From: G965215045 sp965215045
GTDB lineage: Bacteria; Pseudomonadota; Gammaproteobacteria; JABABF01
DNA: 64,000 bases
NCBI GenBank assembly: GCA_965215045.1
Contig: OZ244031.1
Coordinates: forward strand, 124,001-188,000
Reading direction: 5' to 3'
Shown here: piece after piece, positions 19,704 to 28,281 of the stretch
Numbering within the stretch: position 1 is the first letter of the stretch
Layout: every line of letters starts with the position of its first letter
The notes under the pieces: generated by a model
Database searches by the model: none
Told to the model about the DNA's origin: nothing
What the model saw: the letters and a program-made list of their open reading frames with translations, nothing else
Translations under genes and position numbers: made by a program

Positions 19704-20552
19704 TCACATCTTTATTAGTCCATGTTTTACCGGATCAAAGTCCCGTGGAAAGCATGTATTCCCATTGTAAAATGCACCTGCCAAAATAGTTCTATTCAAA
19801 TCTACGCTATTCAAATCTGCTCCATACAAAATAGTCTCTGTGAGATCCGTTAGCTCTAAATTAGCACCATCCAAATAAGCGGCCTGCAAATTAGCCCCCC
19901 TCAAATCAGCCTCTTGTAAGTTTGCATAATGCAAAGAAGTCTCTTGCAAGTTAGCATTGACTAAAATAGCCCCATGCAAATCAGCTCCTATAAGAGAGGC
20001 TCCTGACAATCGCGCGGATCTCAAATTGAGTCCCTTCAACACAGTATTACTTAAATTAGCCCCGTTAAGATCAAGTCCTGCTGCTGTTACAGCATCAATG
20101 CGCTCCTTCTTAATAAGATCGCCAAGGGCGAGCCTTGCTATCTCTCGTAATCCATAGGTGTTGATAGCCTTCCGATCTACAAATGATTTTTCAGTGTTTT
20201 CATCTGCAGACGATTTATCAAAAAGTGCTCTAACCGCATTAGAGAATATCAATTCATTTTGCCCAATAAACGTGTCCTTGAATTGTTTTCTTACATCATG
20301 GTTTTTTATGAGCCAGTTCCCCAAACCAAAAATCACACCGAACAAACCCAGTGTTACAGCAGATGAAAAAATATGGTTGTCTTCCTTAATTATCCCGTTA
20401 TCCACGAAAAGATTTATAACATCGTCTGCGCAATATACGGCAGCTACTGCTCCCAGCACTCCAAAAAGCAACAAGAGCCCTAACCTTGCCCACCAGGTTA
20501 AGGCATCATCCTTTATAAAAATACCCTTGATCCTCTCGAACCAACGCTTCAT
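19704..20552 (-). CDS. membrane-anchored pentapeptide-repeat protein 1
   Basis: 282 residues from the ATG at 20552 (MKRWFERIKGIF). Two hydrophobic helices (ARLGLLLLFGVLGAVAAVY and SSAVTLGLFGVIFGLGNWL) precede a soluble stretch and then a run of A(D/N)Lxx repeats: GANLSNTVLKGLNLRSARL, GADLHGAILVNANLQ, EADLRGANLQAAYLDGANL. These form a right-handed beta-helix. The protein ends FPRDFDPVKHGLIKM, a tail shared with the next gene. It is clearly paralogous to the gene at 20698-21525. Its upstream leader belongs to the repeat family found before the Type ISP genes, so expression may be linked to theirs. Pentapeptide proteins can mimic DNA, but no target is indicated here. Confidence 0.75.
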   Translation of the reverse strand: MKRWFERIKGIFIKDDALTWWARLGLLLLFGVLGAVAAVYCADDVINLFVDNGIIKEDNHIFSSAVTLGLFGVIFGLGNWLIKNHDVRKQFKDTFIGQNELIFSNAVRALFDKSSADENTEKSFVDRKAINTYGLREIARLALGDLIKKERIDAVTAAGLDLNGANLSNTVLKGLNLRSARLSGASLIGADLHGAILVNANLQETSLHYANLQEADLRGANLQAAYLDGANLELTDLTETILYGADLNSVDLNRTILAGAFYNGNTCFPRDFDPVKHGLIKM

Positions 20553-20581
20553 AACTCTTACCCCCTGTTGATGATACGCGG

Positions 20582-20690
20582 TCAAAGGCCCGCCCGGTGC
20601 AAAAGAAATCCCGGCACCCCGGCCTCAAAGGCCGCTCCCCCGATGCGAAATCCCAGCCGCTCCGGCAAAGCATCGTCCCCAATATCTCCT
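20582..20690 (-). promoter_or_regulatory. leader of pentapeptide gene 1 (repeat family member 3, decayed)
   Basis: Shares CCCCGGCCTCAAAGGCC, the CCCCC-GATGCGAAATCCCAGCCGCTCCGGC part and general order with the leaders of the two Type ISP genes. The -10 position is degraded (GATGCT) and the hairpin is lost. Confidence 0.45.
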
Positions 20691-20697
20691 CTCCCTA

Positions 20698-21525
20698 TTA
20701 CCCGTTCATTTCCTTCTTTATTAATCCATGTTCTTCCGGGTCAAAGTCCAGTGGAAATTGGGTATTCTCATCGTAAAGTGCACCTTCCAAAACCGTTTTG
20801 CTCAAATCCACGATACTCAAATCGGCCGCCCTCAAGTCAGCCTCTTTCATGTCTGCATAGCGCAAGTCAGCCCCTCGCAACTTCGCATAGCGCAAGATCG
20901 CTTTACGCAAGTCACCCGCGAGGAAAATAGTCCTTCGCAAATCCGCGCCTACAAGAGAGGCCTCTGCCAATTGCACGGATCGCAAATTGAGCCCCCTCAA
21001 TACAGCATAATGGAAATTGGCCCCCCTGAAATTAAGCCCTGCTCCAGTGGCAGAATCAATTCTGTCTCGCTCAATCAGTCCTTTATCAAAAATCCTTGCC
21101 AGCTCTTGTAATCCATGGCCGTTGACAGCCTTCCGGTCTACAGGTAATTTGATAATGTTTTCATGTACATTCACACCCTTTTCATTGGCAGAAGATTCAT
21201 CAAAAAGTGCTCGAACCGCATTGGCAAATAACAACTCATTTTGCTCAATGAACGTGTCCCTGAATTGCTTCTTGACATCATGGCTTTTAATGAGCCAGTG
21301 CCCCAAGCCGAAAATGGCACCGAACAAGACCAGGGCAACTGCAAACTGAACAATATCATTGTTTTTCCAGTCTTCCGCCAGCCAGAGGAGGAAAGGCTCC
21401 CGGCTGTATTTTGCCGCCAGCAGGGCAGCCACAAATGAGAAGGTCAGGATCGTGACCCTCGCCCTCCATGTCAGGGAGCCGTCCGGGTCAAAAATTCCCT
21501 TGGTCTTCTGTAGCCAATGATTCAT
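20698..21525 (-). CDS. membrane-anchored pentapeptide-repeat protein 2
   Basis: 275 residues from the ATG at 21525 (MNHWLQKTKGIFDPDGSLTW), with AGAGG nine bases upstream. Two hydrophobic segments (VTILTFSFVAALLAAKY; IVQFAVALVLFGAIFGLGHW) are followed by WLIKSHDVKKQFRDTFIEQN, shared with paralogue 1, and pentapeptide repeats (GANFHYAVLRGLNLRSVQL, AKLRGADLRYADMKEADL). The C-terminus FPLDFDPEEHGLIKKE matches paralogue 1. The tandem copies differ enough that the duplication is not recent. The likely location is the inner membrane, with the beta-helix in the cytoplasm (inferred from charge). Function unknown. Confidence 0.75.
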   Translation of the reverse strand: MNHWLQKTKGIFDPDGSLTWRARVTILTFSFVAALLAAKYSREPFLLWLAEDWKNNDIVQFAVALVLFGAIFGLGHWLIKSHDVKKQFRDTFIEQNELLFANAVRALFDESSANEKGVNVHENIIKLPVDRKAVNGHGLQELARIFDKGLIERDRIDSATGAGLNFRGANFHYAVLRGLNLRSVQLAEASLVGADLRRTIFLAGDLRKAILRYAKLRGADLRYADMKEADLRAADLSIVDLSKTVLEGALYDENTQFPLDFDPEEHGLIKKEMNG

Positions 21526-21578
21526 AATTCTTAGCCTCTGTGGATGCCATGCAGTACCAAAACGCTCCCTCCCAACAT

Positions 21579-23321
21579 TCACGCCTTGAGCAGGCCGCGC
21601 GCCTCCCGGTTCAGGCCCTCGGGGAATTTGGTGCCCTCATTGTACAGAGCACCCTGCAGCTGCGCTCGTTCCAGGTTCGCCCGGCGCAAATCCGCCTCGC
21701 GCAGGTCCGCACCCCGCAAATCCACCCCGTCCAGGTTAGCACTGAACAGGTTCGTTCCCCTCAAGTCCGTCTCGCACAAGCGGGCTCCGTGCCAATCCAC
21801 TCCCGACAAATGGGTGCCGCTCAAGTCCGCATTATACAAGTCCGCACCCCGCAGGTCCGTTCTGAACAGGTTTGCCCCGCACAGCTTCGCCTCATGCAGG
21901 CTGGCTTCCTCCAGGTGCGCACCCTGTAAATTGGCCTCACCCAGGTCGGCCCGGTTCAGCCGGGTGCGGCTCAAGTTCGCCTCACTCAGGTCGGCTCCAC
22001 GCAAATTGGCTTCCGTCAGATCCGCCCCGGCCAAACAGGCCCGGTGCAAGACTGCCGCACTCAGGTCAGCCCCGAACATACAGGCCCCGCTGAAATCAGC
22101 CCCACCTAGGACGGCACCGCTCATGTCGGCCCGGTACAGGTTTATCTCGCCCGGGGCCTCGCGCCCCAGCCCCGCCTCCTCCAGCATCCTCTCCACCAGG
22201 GCCCGGGTCGACAACCATTCCGTGCGCAGCTGGCCCAGCTGTTCTTCCACGGCGACCCACTCCGACGCCCACAGCTTCATCATCTCTTCCAGGGCGGACC
22301 ACCCGGATAGCAACGGCTGCAGGGCGTCCTCCCGGGACGGCCCCCTGACGGCCAGGCGTCCCATCGTCTTCTCCAGGGAGGCCTCTTCCTCTGCGGCGGC
22401 AGACCAGTCCGGCATCAGGTAGTCCGCACCGGCATCGGCCACGGAAGACTGCCGGTCCTGCAATGAATACAAGGCCCGGGCCTGCGCCCCCCACCGCAAT
22501 GTGTCCTGGCCCATCATTTCCACGATGGACCACCAGGCATCCTTTACAACTTCAAAGCGCGCCCGCTCCTTTTGCAGGCGGTGGCGGATCTTGTGCAGGA
22601 ATGCCAGTTCCGACTCGAGGCCCTCTTCTGCGTCTTCCAGAAAGGTCGGCCTGAATCTCCAGTGCTCTCGGATATCTTTAGCCGTCAGAATGCCAGCCTC
22701 AAACTGTGCGATCCAATCGCCCCGCAACTTGTATTGAAATGTCTCCTCCAGGTCTGTCAGGGGCAGGGACCCAAGCTCAAATTGTTTGATCAAATCCCCG
22801 GCGGGCGGCAGTTCATCCTCTTCCTCCAATGCCTCCATCAGGTCTGCATACGCAAAGGGGTACTGTTCCGCCCCGAACCACTCCACCAGGTCGGCTGCCG
22901 GCGGCGGCTCCTCCTCCAGTTGTTCGATCAGCTCTTGTGCAGACGCCCATTCGGACACCAGTTCCTCGATCGCCTGCAGGACAGCCAACTGCCGGGCTTC
23001 CAGGTGCCGGATGATTCCGCTGAGGGGTGAGTGTCTGGGGCGGGTCCGGGGCGATGCGTCTTCTGTGCCCACCCGCCCCGACCTCCGCCATTCCCGCCCG
23101 TTGCCGCGGGACGGGGCCGGGCGGTATGCCCCCGGGTCTTCCTTCAGCGATGTGATGCGATGCAGCCATTCCATCCGGGCCTTCGCAGACAGCCATTGAG
23201 ACCTCGACTGCCGCACCGCCCTGGCAATGGCTGCCCCCCGGGAACTCAATTGCCCCACTGCATCCATCAGGGCCCGGTTGATTTCGAGCAGCGTCCTCGC
23301 ATTCTCTTTCAAACTGTCCAT
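21579..23321 (-). CDS. large pentapeptide-repeat protein with long helical N-terminal region
   Basis: 580 residues from ATG 23321, chosen for the AGGAGGG five bases upstream; 47 extra codons upstream are open but carry no ribosome site. Residues 1 to ~370 are helical and Glu/Trp-rich with recurring short motifs (EELVSEWASAQELIEQL, ADLVEWFGAEQ, LIKQFELGS, WIAQFEAGILT). From ~375 a long uninterrupted pentapeptide domain begins (GADFSGACMFGADLSAAVL, GADLSEANLSRTRLNRADL, GADLYNADLSGTHLSGVDW), ending FPEGLNREARGLLKA, a tail like those of the two smaller paralogues. Unlike them it has no membrane helices. The shared tail and tandem position suggest a set working together. Role unknown. Confidence 0.72.
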   Translation of the reverse strand: MDSLKENARTLLEINRALMDAVGQLSSRGAAIARAVRQSRSQWLSAKARMEWLHRITSLKEDPGAYRPAPSRGNGREWRRSGRVGTEDASPRTRPRHSPLSGIIRHLEARQLAVLQAIEELVSEWASAQELIEQLEEEPPPAADLVEWFGAEQYPFAYADLMEALEEEDELPPAGDLIKQFELGSLPLTDLEETFQYKLRGDWIAQFEAGILTAKDIREHWRFRPTFLEDAEEGLESELAFLHKIRHRLQKERARFEVVKDAWWSIVEMMGQDTLRWGAQARALYSLQDRQSSVADAGADYLMPDWSAAAEEEASLEKTMGRLAVRGPSREDALQPLLSGWSALEEMMKLWASEWVAVEEQLGQLRTEWLSTRALVERMLEEAGLGREAPGEINLYRADMSGAVLGGADFSGACMFGADLSAAVLHRACLAGADLTEANLRGADLSEANLSRTRLNRADLGEANLQGAHLEEASLHEAKLCGANLFRTDLRGADLYNADLSGTHLSGVDWHGARLCETDLRGTNLFSANLDGVDLRGADLREADLRRANLERAQLQGALYNEGTKFPEGLNREARGLLKA

Positions 23322-23722
23322 GGAAGCCCTCCTGCAATGTGGCCGTATGCACCGGGGCCTCTCCATCTCCTGTCGCATGCCACTGGCGGACCACCAGACG
23401 ATGAAATCGCCCGTTCCTCCGCAGAAATCAGGGTATGCATCAGGCAGTCTCCAAGTGCTCAATCGTCATTCGTGTTTCCCATATATAGCACAGAGAACAG
23501 TCATTTCTATACCATGGGGGGCCACCTGCCCCGCCCCGCTCCAAGCACTCACGGCCCCCGTCTTACCCGGTACAGCGGCCTCCTCTGCTAAAATCTGCGG
23601 GCTCCTTTCTCCGCTGCCGGAGGTTTTCCCTTGCGTTCCCTGACCGGGCCTTATGTGCCTGTTGATACTGAAATCGGCCCTGCAGTGGACTGCCCGGGCG
23701 GCTGCCGGCGGGAAATCGCCTG
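23322..23722. other. divergent intergenic region
   Basis: 401 bases between the leftward pentapeptide gene and the rightward epimerase. It must hold both promoters. An AT-richer pocket near 23480-23515 (CATATATAG, TTTCTATACC) is the only promoter-like stretch, with no clear -35/-10 pair. No supported gene. Confidence 0.4.
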
Positions 23723-24724
23723 ATGGCTGAGACCGAGATACGGGACTGCGTGCTGGTGACCGGGGCCGCCGGCTTTATCGGTTACCACGTGGCCGAACGC
23801 TTTCTGCGCCAGGGCACGCCGGTGCTGGGCATGGACCGCATGGACTCCACCTACGCCCCGGAAATCAAGCAAGCGAATCTCCGGGACCTGCATCGGGTCG
23901 CAAAGGAATGCGACACCGTATTTCACTTTGAAAACAAGGACTTATCCGATTTGGATGTGAACTTCTCTGAAGGCCAGTTGCACGGCGTGGTGCACCTGGC
24001 CGCCCGGGCGGGCGTCCGTCAGTCCACTCTGGAGCCGGAGGCCTACACCCTGGGCAATGTACTGGGCACCCTGCGCGTGCTGGAACTATGCCGGGCACAG
24101 GGCATTGACCGGTTGCTGTTCGCCTCTTCCTCTTCCGTCTACGGCGATGACACGCCGCCGCCTTTCGCAGAAGACGCCAATGCGGACCGGCCGCTGTCGG
24201 TGTATGCCGCCACCAAGCGCGCCGGCGAGCTCTACTGTGCCAGTTATGCGCACCTGCACGGCCTGCGCATCGCCGCCCTGCGCTTTTTCACGGTCTACGG
24301 CCCCCGCCAGCGCCCGCTGCTCGCCATTCACCAGTTCGCACACTGGATGGAGCAGGATGAGCCGGTGCGCATGTTCGGCGACGGCTCCTCTGAGCGCAGT
24401 TATACCTACATCGATGACGCCGTGGACGGCGTCTTCGCCGCCTGGGAGCACCTGGAGCAACAGGATACGGGGTATTTCAATATCTTCAACCTGGGCAGCC
24501 CGGAGACCGTGTCCCTGCGCGAGATGATCCGCCTGCTGGAGGCGGCCATGCAGAAGGAGGCCGAGATCATCCAGGAGCCGGTCCAGGCCGGGGACGTGCA
24601 GCGCACCGTGGCCGACCTGCAATACGCCGAGGAGACCCTGGGCTACCGCCCCAAAATCTCCTTTGCCGAGGGCATCCAGCACTTTGCGGACTGGTATCGC
24701 ACGCGCCCCAAGAGTGACACCTGA
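23723..24724 (+). CDS. NAD-dependent sugar-nucleotide epimerase (UDP-glucuronate 4-epimerase-like)
   Basis: Extended SDR of 333 residues acting on a UDP- or GDP-sugar for surface-polysaccharide precursors. The NAD-binding motif VTGAAGFIGYHVAERFL (GxxGxxG) is near the N-terminus. HLAARAGVRQS is typical of UDP-glucuronate 4-epimerases. The catalytic set SSSSVYG and YAATKRAGE (YxxxK) and the substrate-side RFFTVYGPRQRP are all present. It starts at ATG 23723 and ends 16 bases before a fragment of the glycosylase-like gene. It is the last backbone gene before the defence-like island; a decayed copy of its 3' end appears again near 28.2 kb. The exact sugar is not determinable. Confidence 0.85.
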   Translation: MAETEIRDCVLVTGAAGFIGYHVAERFLRQGTPVLGMDRMDSTYAPEIKQANLRDLHRVAKECDTVFHFENKDLSDLDVNFSEGQLHGVVHLAARAGVRQSTLEPEAYTLGNVLGTLRVLELCRAQGIDRLLFASSSSVYGDDTPPPFAEDANADRPLSVYAATKRAGELYCASYAHLHGLRIAALRFFTVYGPRQRPLLAIHQFAHWMEQDEPVRMFGDGSSERSYTYIDDAVDGVFAAWEHLEQQDTGYFNIFNLGSPETVSLREMIRLLEAAMQKEAEIIQEPVQAGDVQRTVADLQYAEETLGYRPKISFAEGIQHFADWYRTRPKSDT

Positions 24725-24858
24725 GTGCCGCCCTGTGTCGTCAGCACAGGGTATGCAGGGCCTTCACCTGTCCCAGGAATGCTGCCAAGCCGCCGTGACT
24801 GGGGGCACCTGGATGAACCGTCGCCTGCCACAGATCCCCTGTGCAGGGGCGGCGGGGT
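24725..24858 (-). pseudogene. 3'-end remnant of uracil-DNA glycosylase-like gene
   Basis: About 120 bases aligning well with 28266-28400, the C-terminal coding end of the complete glycosylase-like gene, including the TGA position (24741-24743) and the segment for the final residues. The rest of the gene is missing. The homology continues leftward into the epimerase stop region. Downstream (24859-24995) lies the dndC upstream region, with a TATAAA at 24897-24902 and no clear -35. Confidence 0.7.
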
Positions 24859-24995
24859 CTCTAGACGCCCGCGACCGGTGGGGTTGGGAAGTGTGGTATA
24901 AAAGGTAATGCAATTCAGAGAGGGCGATATGAATTGCCGGCAGCAAGGTGCTCACAGCACGGATTGTTCCGAGGTCAAGGGCTAAGGAATAGCCA

Positions 24996-26255
24996 ATGGA
25001 AAGCCCCACTATGAACCGAGATACCGGTGTGAAAAACGCCATTCGAGTAAAAAATATTGCCGCACGCAGCGGGGGGGTGGGGAGTAGTCACGGGAATGGA
25101 GAGGACATTTCCACACTGCCGGAGCGGCTTGAGGCCATTATCAATACCCTGCGCACGGAATATCTGCGCAGACACCGCGACCCATGGGTGCTGGCCTATT
25201 CCGGTGGCAAGGACTCCACGCTGTTGCTGCAACTGACGTGGGAGATGCTTGAATCCCTCCCCAGCCGGGAGCGCAAACGGGAGCTCCATATTGTCAGTAA
25301 CGACACGCTGGTGGAATCCCCACTGGTGATAGAGCACCTGAAAGCCTCTATGGAGACCATCAAAAAAGCAGCGAATGGCCTGCCAATCCAGACCCAAATC
25401 ACCAAACCCTGCATTGACCAGACCTTCTGGGTTAATGTGATCGGGCGTGGTTATATACCGCCCACGCGCAATTTCCGGTGGTGTACAGACCGCATGAAGA
25501 TCGCACCCACCGATCAACTGCTGGAAAATCTTGTACGTGGGCACAAGCGGGTGGTATTACTGGTCGGCACCCGTAAAAGTGAATCGGCAAACAGACGCCG
25601 CAATATGGAAAAACACGGTGTCACAGGAACCCGCATGAACCCCCACAGTTCCATCCAAGGGTGCCGCATGTTCGCCCCGCTCGCCGAGCTGACAGACGAA
25701 GATGTGTGGATGGTACTGATGCAGCGCCGCCCGCCCTGGGGCGGTTCGCATCGCCATCTCATTACCCTGTACCGGAATGCCGGTGGCGGGGAATGCCCGC
25801 TGGTGCTGACCAAGGAGGACGCCCCGTCCTGCGGTACCACCTCTCCCCGGTTCGGCTGCTGGACCTGCACGGTAGTGCAAAAAGACCGCAGTATGAAAGG
25901 GCTGATTGATTCCGGGGAAGAGGATACTGAATTTCTCAGCTCCCTGTTTGATTTCCGGGAGTGGTTGATCGACTTGCGGGAAAATAATGAGAACCGGAAA
26001 AATATCCGTCGGGATGGCAATGCCAGATATCGAATGGATGGCAGCACCGTGATGGGCCCCTTCAAGCTGGAAATTCGCAAGAAAATCCTGAGGCGCCTGC
26101 GAAAATTACAGAAGGATACAAGCCAGACCTTGATCTCCAAGGCAGAAGAGGAAATCATTAAGGATATCTGGCGGCGTGACCAAGTGCGAGAAGAAGCACA
26201 CCAGGCTTTGCGACATGCATTTGCATTGGAAGAAACCAGAGGGGGCGTATTTTGA
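24996..26255 (+). CDS. DndC-like PP-loop ATP pyrophosphatase (DNA phosphorothioation type)
   Basis: 419-residue protein of the PAPS-reductase/DndC family. It has the PP-loop VLAYSGGKDSTLLLQ (residues ~65-80), FRWCTDRMKIAPT, LVGTRKSESANRR, and the late cysteine motif RFGCWTCTVVQKDRSM, a close match to DndC, where cysteines hold an Fe-S cluster used to put sulfur into the DNA backbone. No dndB, dndD, dndE, sspB or cysteine-desulfurase gene is visible nearby, so it is an orphan paired only with the next gene, with which it overlaps by four bases. A G7 run (25071-25077) near codon 26 could slip but is far shorter than the tracts elsewhere. Sulfur transfer to DNA is an inference from family. Confidence 0.82.
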   Translation: MESPTMNRDTGVKNAIRVKNIAARSGGVGSSHGNGEDISTLPERLEAIINTLRTEYLRRHRDPWVLAYSGGKDSTLLLQLTWEMLESLPSRERKRELHIVSNDTLVESPLVIEHLKASMETIKKAANGLPIQTQITKPCIDQTFWVNVIGRGYIPPTRNFRWCTDRMKIAPTDQLLENLVRGHKRVVLLVGTRKSESANRRRNMEKHGVTGTRMNPHSSIQGCRMFAPLAELTDEDVWMVLMQRRPPWGGSHRHLITLYRNAGGGECPLVLTKEDAPSCGTTSPRFGCWTCTVVQKDRSMKGLIDSGEEDTEFLSSLFDFREWLIDLRENNENRKNIRRDGNARYRMDGSTVMGPFKLEIRKKILRRLRKLQKDTSQTLISKAEEEIIKDIWRRDQVREEAHQALRHAFALEETRGGVF

Positions 26256-28057
26256 AAAATCCCGTAAATCACGAAATAACTGTTATCGATGCAGAAACAA
26301 AAAGATTCTCAGACCTGTTCCATGAGGGGCGATTTATTGTTCCATGGCATCAACGGCACTATGACTGGAAGCAAGGACATATCAGAGAATTATTGAAAGA
26401 CATTGATGAAGCAGTAGAGGAAGAACGAGATTGTTACTTCTTAGGCACGATCATGTTAGTGGAAAGCAAAGATGTCAATAATAAAAAATGCTGGGAAATT
26501 AATGATGGTCAGCAGCGCATGGTCACTGTATCGCTAATATGTGCCTCCCTCTGTCATCATTTCCATAATCAACAAAAATACAGTCAGAGTGAAGGATTTG
26601 CACTGCGAATACTATTCGAGCGCGGCCCTAGTAGTACCTCAAGCCTGGATAAGGCAGCACACTATCCTCCCCGCATCCATCCTCCAAAAGACGATGAAAT
26701 AGTGTACCATCAAATCATTCGCGGAGAACAGGTGGGCAGCAATGGAAATCTTGTAACAGCCTGGAGTGCAATTGAAGAATTTTTCTCTGAAATGAGACCG
26801 GAAAAACGAGAAAAGTATTTTGATTTCCTGATAAATAAAGTGGAAGTCGTCAGGATGCATATTCCGTCGACTATTGATATCAATGCAGTGTACGAAACCA
26901 TCAATTGTAGAGGGAAGAAACTTGATGACTTTGATTTAATCCGTAATCATATATATTCATTTTTCAGAACCAGCAAAGAATCTGAAAGACAAGAGACCAT
27001 TCATAAACAATTAGAAAAGGTTAGAACCTGCCTTCCCAGAATAGAGGAAGCTTCTAAATATATGCGGTGCCGATTACAATGTGAGTTTGGACACCTTCGA
27101 AAAGCATCATTTTATAATGATTTTAAGTCTAAAAAGGATGAAGATTTTCAGGGGGGAAAATCAGCTGGGTCTTTAGAAGATTACATATTTAAATTAACTA
27201 ATGATATAACTTCCTCAAAATACTTGAGTCTCTTCGATTTTATGACAAGCTCTAGCCCTGACCCGGATCTTTTTCATGCGTTTGAAACTCATTCCGGGAC
27301 AAAGAATTCCCCGCGAAATTTGAGAGTATTTTTACGTGAGCTTCGAAATTATAAAATATCTCAGCCTTTAGTTTTTTCAATGCTGATGCTATATGTAAAT
27401 GAAAAAAATATTGAAAGGAAGAAAAGAATTGCAAAAATGGTGCATAGGAATCTGAAGCGCCTCACAACTTTTATCATGCGAACAGTCTTCGTTGCAAAGT
27501 TTGAACCTTCAAAACTTGAAGAAGAATTTTCCAACTACGCACAGAGAATACGTAATGAAGGCAAGATCATAGACAATGATTTCATCAAGTTTCTAAGGGA
27601 GCGCGATCATTCTACAGGGTATAGAATACTAGACAACAATGAATTCAAAAAACTTATAACTGAATCCCGTATGACCGGTAAGGAAAAAACAAACCATTTT
27701 TTGCTTGGTATTAACCGTTATATACAAAAAGACACTCCAATCACCATACGGGACTACACTGTTGAACACATACTTCCTCAGTCCTCAGAACATTGGGATG
27801 GATGGGATGGTTTCAAAAATACTGATCCCAAAGATTGGGCCGACAGAACTGGAAATCTGACTTTATTATCTGAAAATGATAATAAAGCCGGTACAAAATA
27901 TAATAATAACTTCTCTGCAAAAAAACGATCCTACAAGGATAGTAGCCTTAAAATTACAAGAGAATTGGCAGACATTTCTGAGTGGACACCCGAAGAAATC
28001 AAAAAAAGACAGGCTAGAATGGCCAAGGAGGCGGTACAGGTATGGGAATTCAAATAG
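26252..28057 (+). CDS. DUF262-DUF1524 protein (SspE/GmrSD-like nuclease)
   Basis: 601 residues, AT-rich. The N-terminal DUF262 domain shows FIVPWHQRHYDWKQGH (~residue 27) and EINDGQQRMVTVSL (~85), the nucleotide-binding ParB-like motifs. The C-terminal DUF1524 domain has TVEHILPQSSEHW (~500) and RTGNLTLLSENDNKAG, the His-Me-type nuclease motif. SspE combines these domains and attacks phage DNA while sensing phosphorothioate marks; GmrSD uses them against modified DNA. The TTG start overlaps the dndC-like stop (TTGA), with AGAGGGGG upstream, so the pair is translationally coupled. The inferred role is the effector partner of the DndC-like enzyme. Confidence 0.82.
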   Translation: MKNPVNHEITVIDAETKRFSDLFHEGRFIVPWHQRHYDWKQGHIRELLKDIDEAVEEERDCYFLGTIMLVESKDVNNKKCWEINDGQQRMVTVSLICASLCHHFHNQQKYSQSEGFALRILFERGPSSTSSLDKAAHYPPRIHPPKDDEIVYHQIIRGEQVGSNGNLVTAWSAIEEFFSEMRPEKREKYFDFLINKVEVVRMHIPSTIDINAVYETINCRGKKLDDFDLIRNHIYSFFRTSKESERQETIHKQLEKVRTCLPRIEEASKYMRCRLQCEFGHLRKASFYNDFKSKKDEDFQGGKSAGSLEDYIFKLTNDITSSKYLSLFDFMTSSSPDPDLFHAFETHSGTKNSPRNLRVFLRELRNYKISQPLVFSMLMLYVNEKNIERKKRIAKMVHRNLKRLTTFIMRTVFVAKFEPSKLEEEFSNYAQRIRNEGKIIDNDFIKFLRERDHSTGYRILDNNEFKKLITESRMTGKEKTNHFLLGINRYIQKDTPITIRDYTVEHILPQSSEHWDGWDGFKNTDPKDWADRTGNLTLLSENDNKAGTKYNNNFSAKKRSYKDSSLKITRELADISEWTPEEIKKRQARMAKEAVQVWEFK

Positions 28058-28198
28058 ATGATGAGTACGCATCAACTTCGGCATATCCCAGAAAAACAAC
28101 TCAAACTCCCCTTTACATTGGATGACCACCATTGGGAAGGCGTGACTTTCCTCTATCGGGCACATGCTGGCCATAAATTTGTTCCCAATTGGAATTAA
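28058..28198 (+). CDS. small hypothetical ORF after the DUF262 gene
   Basis: Starts with ATGATG directly after the TAG of the DUF262 gene and encodes ~46 residues (MMSTHQLRHIPEKQLKLPFT, then LDDHHWEGVTFLYRAHAGHK). It could be a real coupled microprotein or the surviving 5' piece of a gene cut by the rearrangement that placed the epimerase fragment immediately downstream. No family recognised. Confidence 0.35.
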   Translation: MMSTHQLRHIPEKQLKLPFTLDDHHWEGVTFLYRAHAGHKFVPNWN

Positions 28199-28204
28199 CC
28201 TCTT

Positions 28205-28275
28205 AGATACCGCATCTACAGTATTTTCAGACTGGCGTAGCACGCACCCGAAAAACGGTACCTGAGTGGCTCGGT
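28205..28275 (+). pseudogene. decayed 3'-end copy of the epimerase gene
   Basis: The bases around TTCAGACTGGCGTAGCACGC and ACGGTACCTGAGTGG align with the last ~70 bases of the epimerase (TTTGCGGACTGGTATCGCACGC ... GTGACACCTGAGTG), in the same orientation and the same position relative to the glycosylase-like gene. Together with the remnant at 24725-24858 it forms imperfect direct repeats bracketing the dndC/DUF262 module. Confidence 0.55.
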
Positions 28276-28281
28276 GCCATA

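Noticed and set aside
19704..23321. The short periodic repeats as a CRISPR array or satellite
   Set aside because: The ~15-base periodicity encodes A(D/N)LxX pentapeptides in an open frame, with no conserved repeat/spacer pattern.
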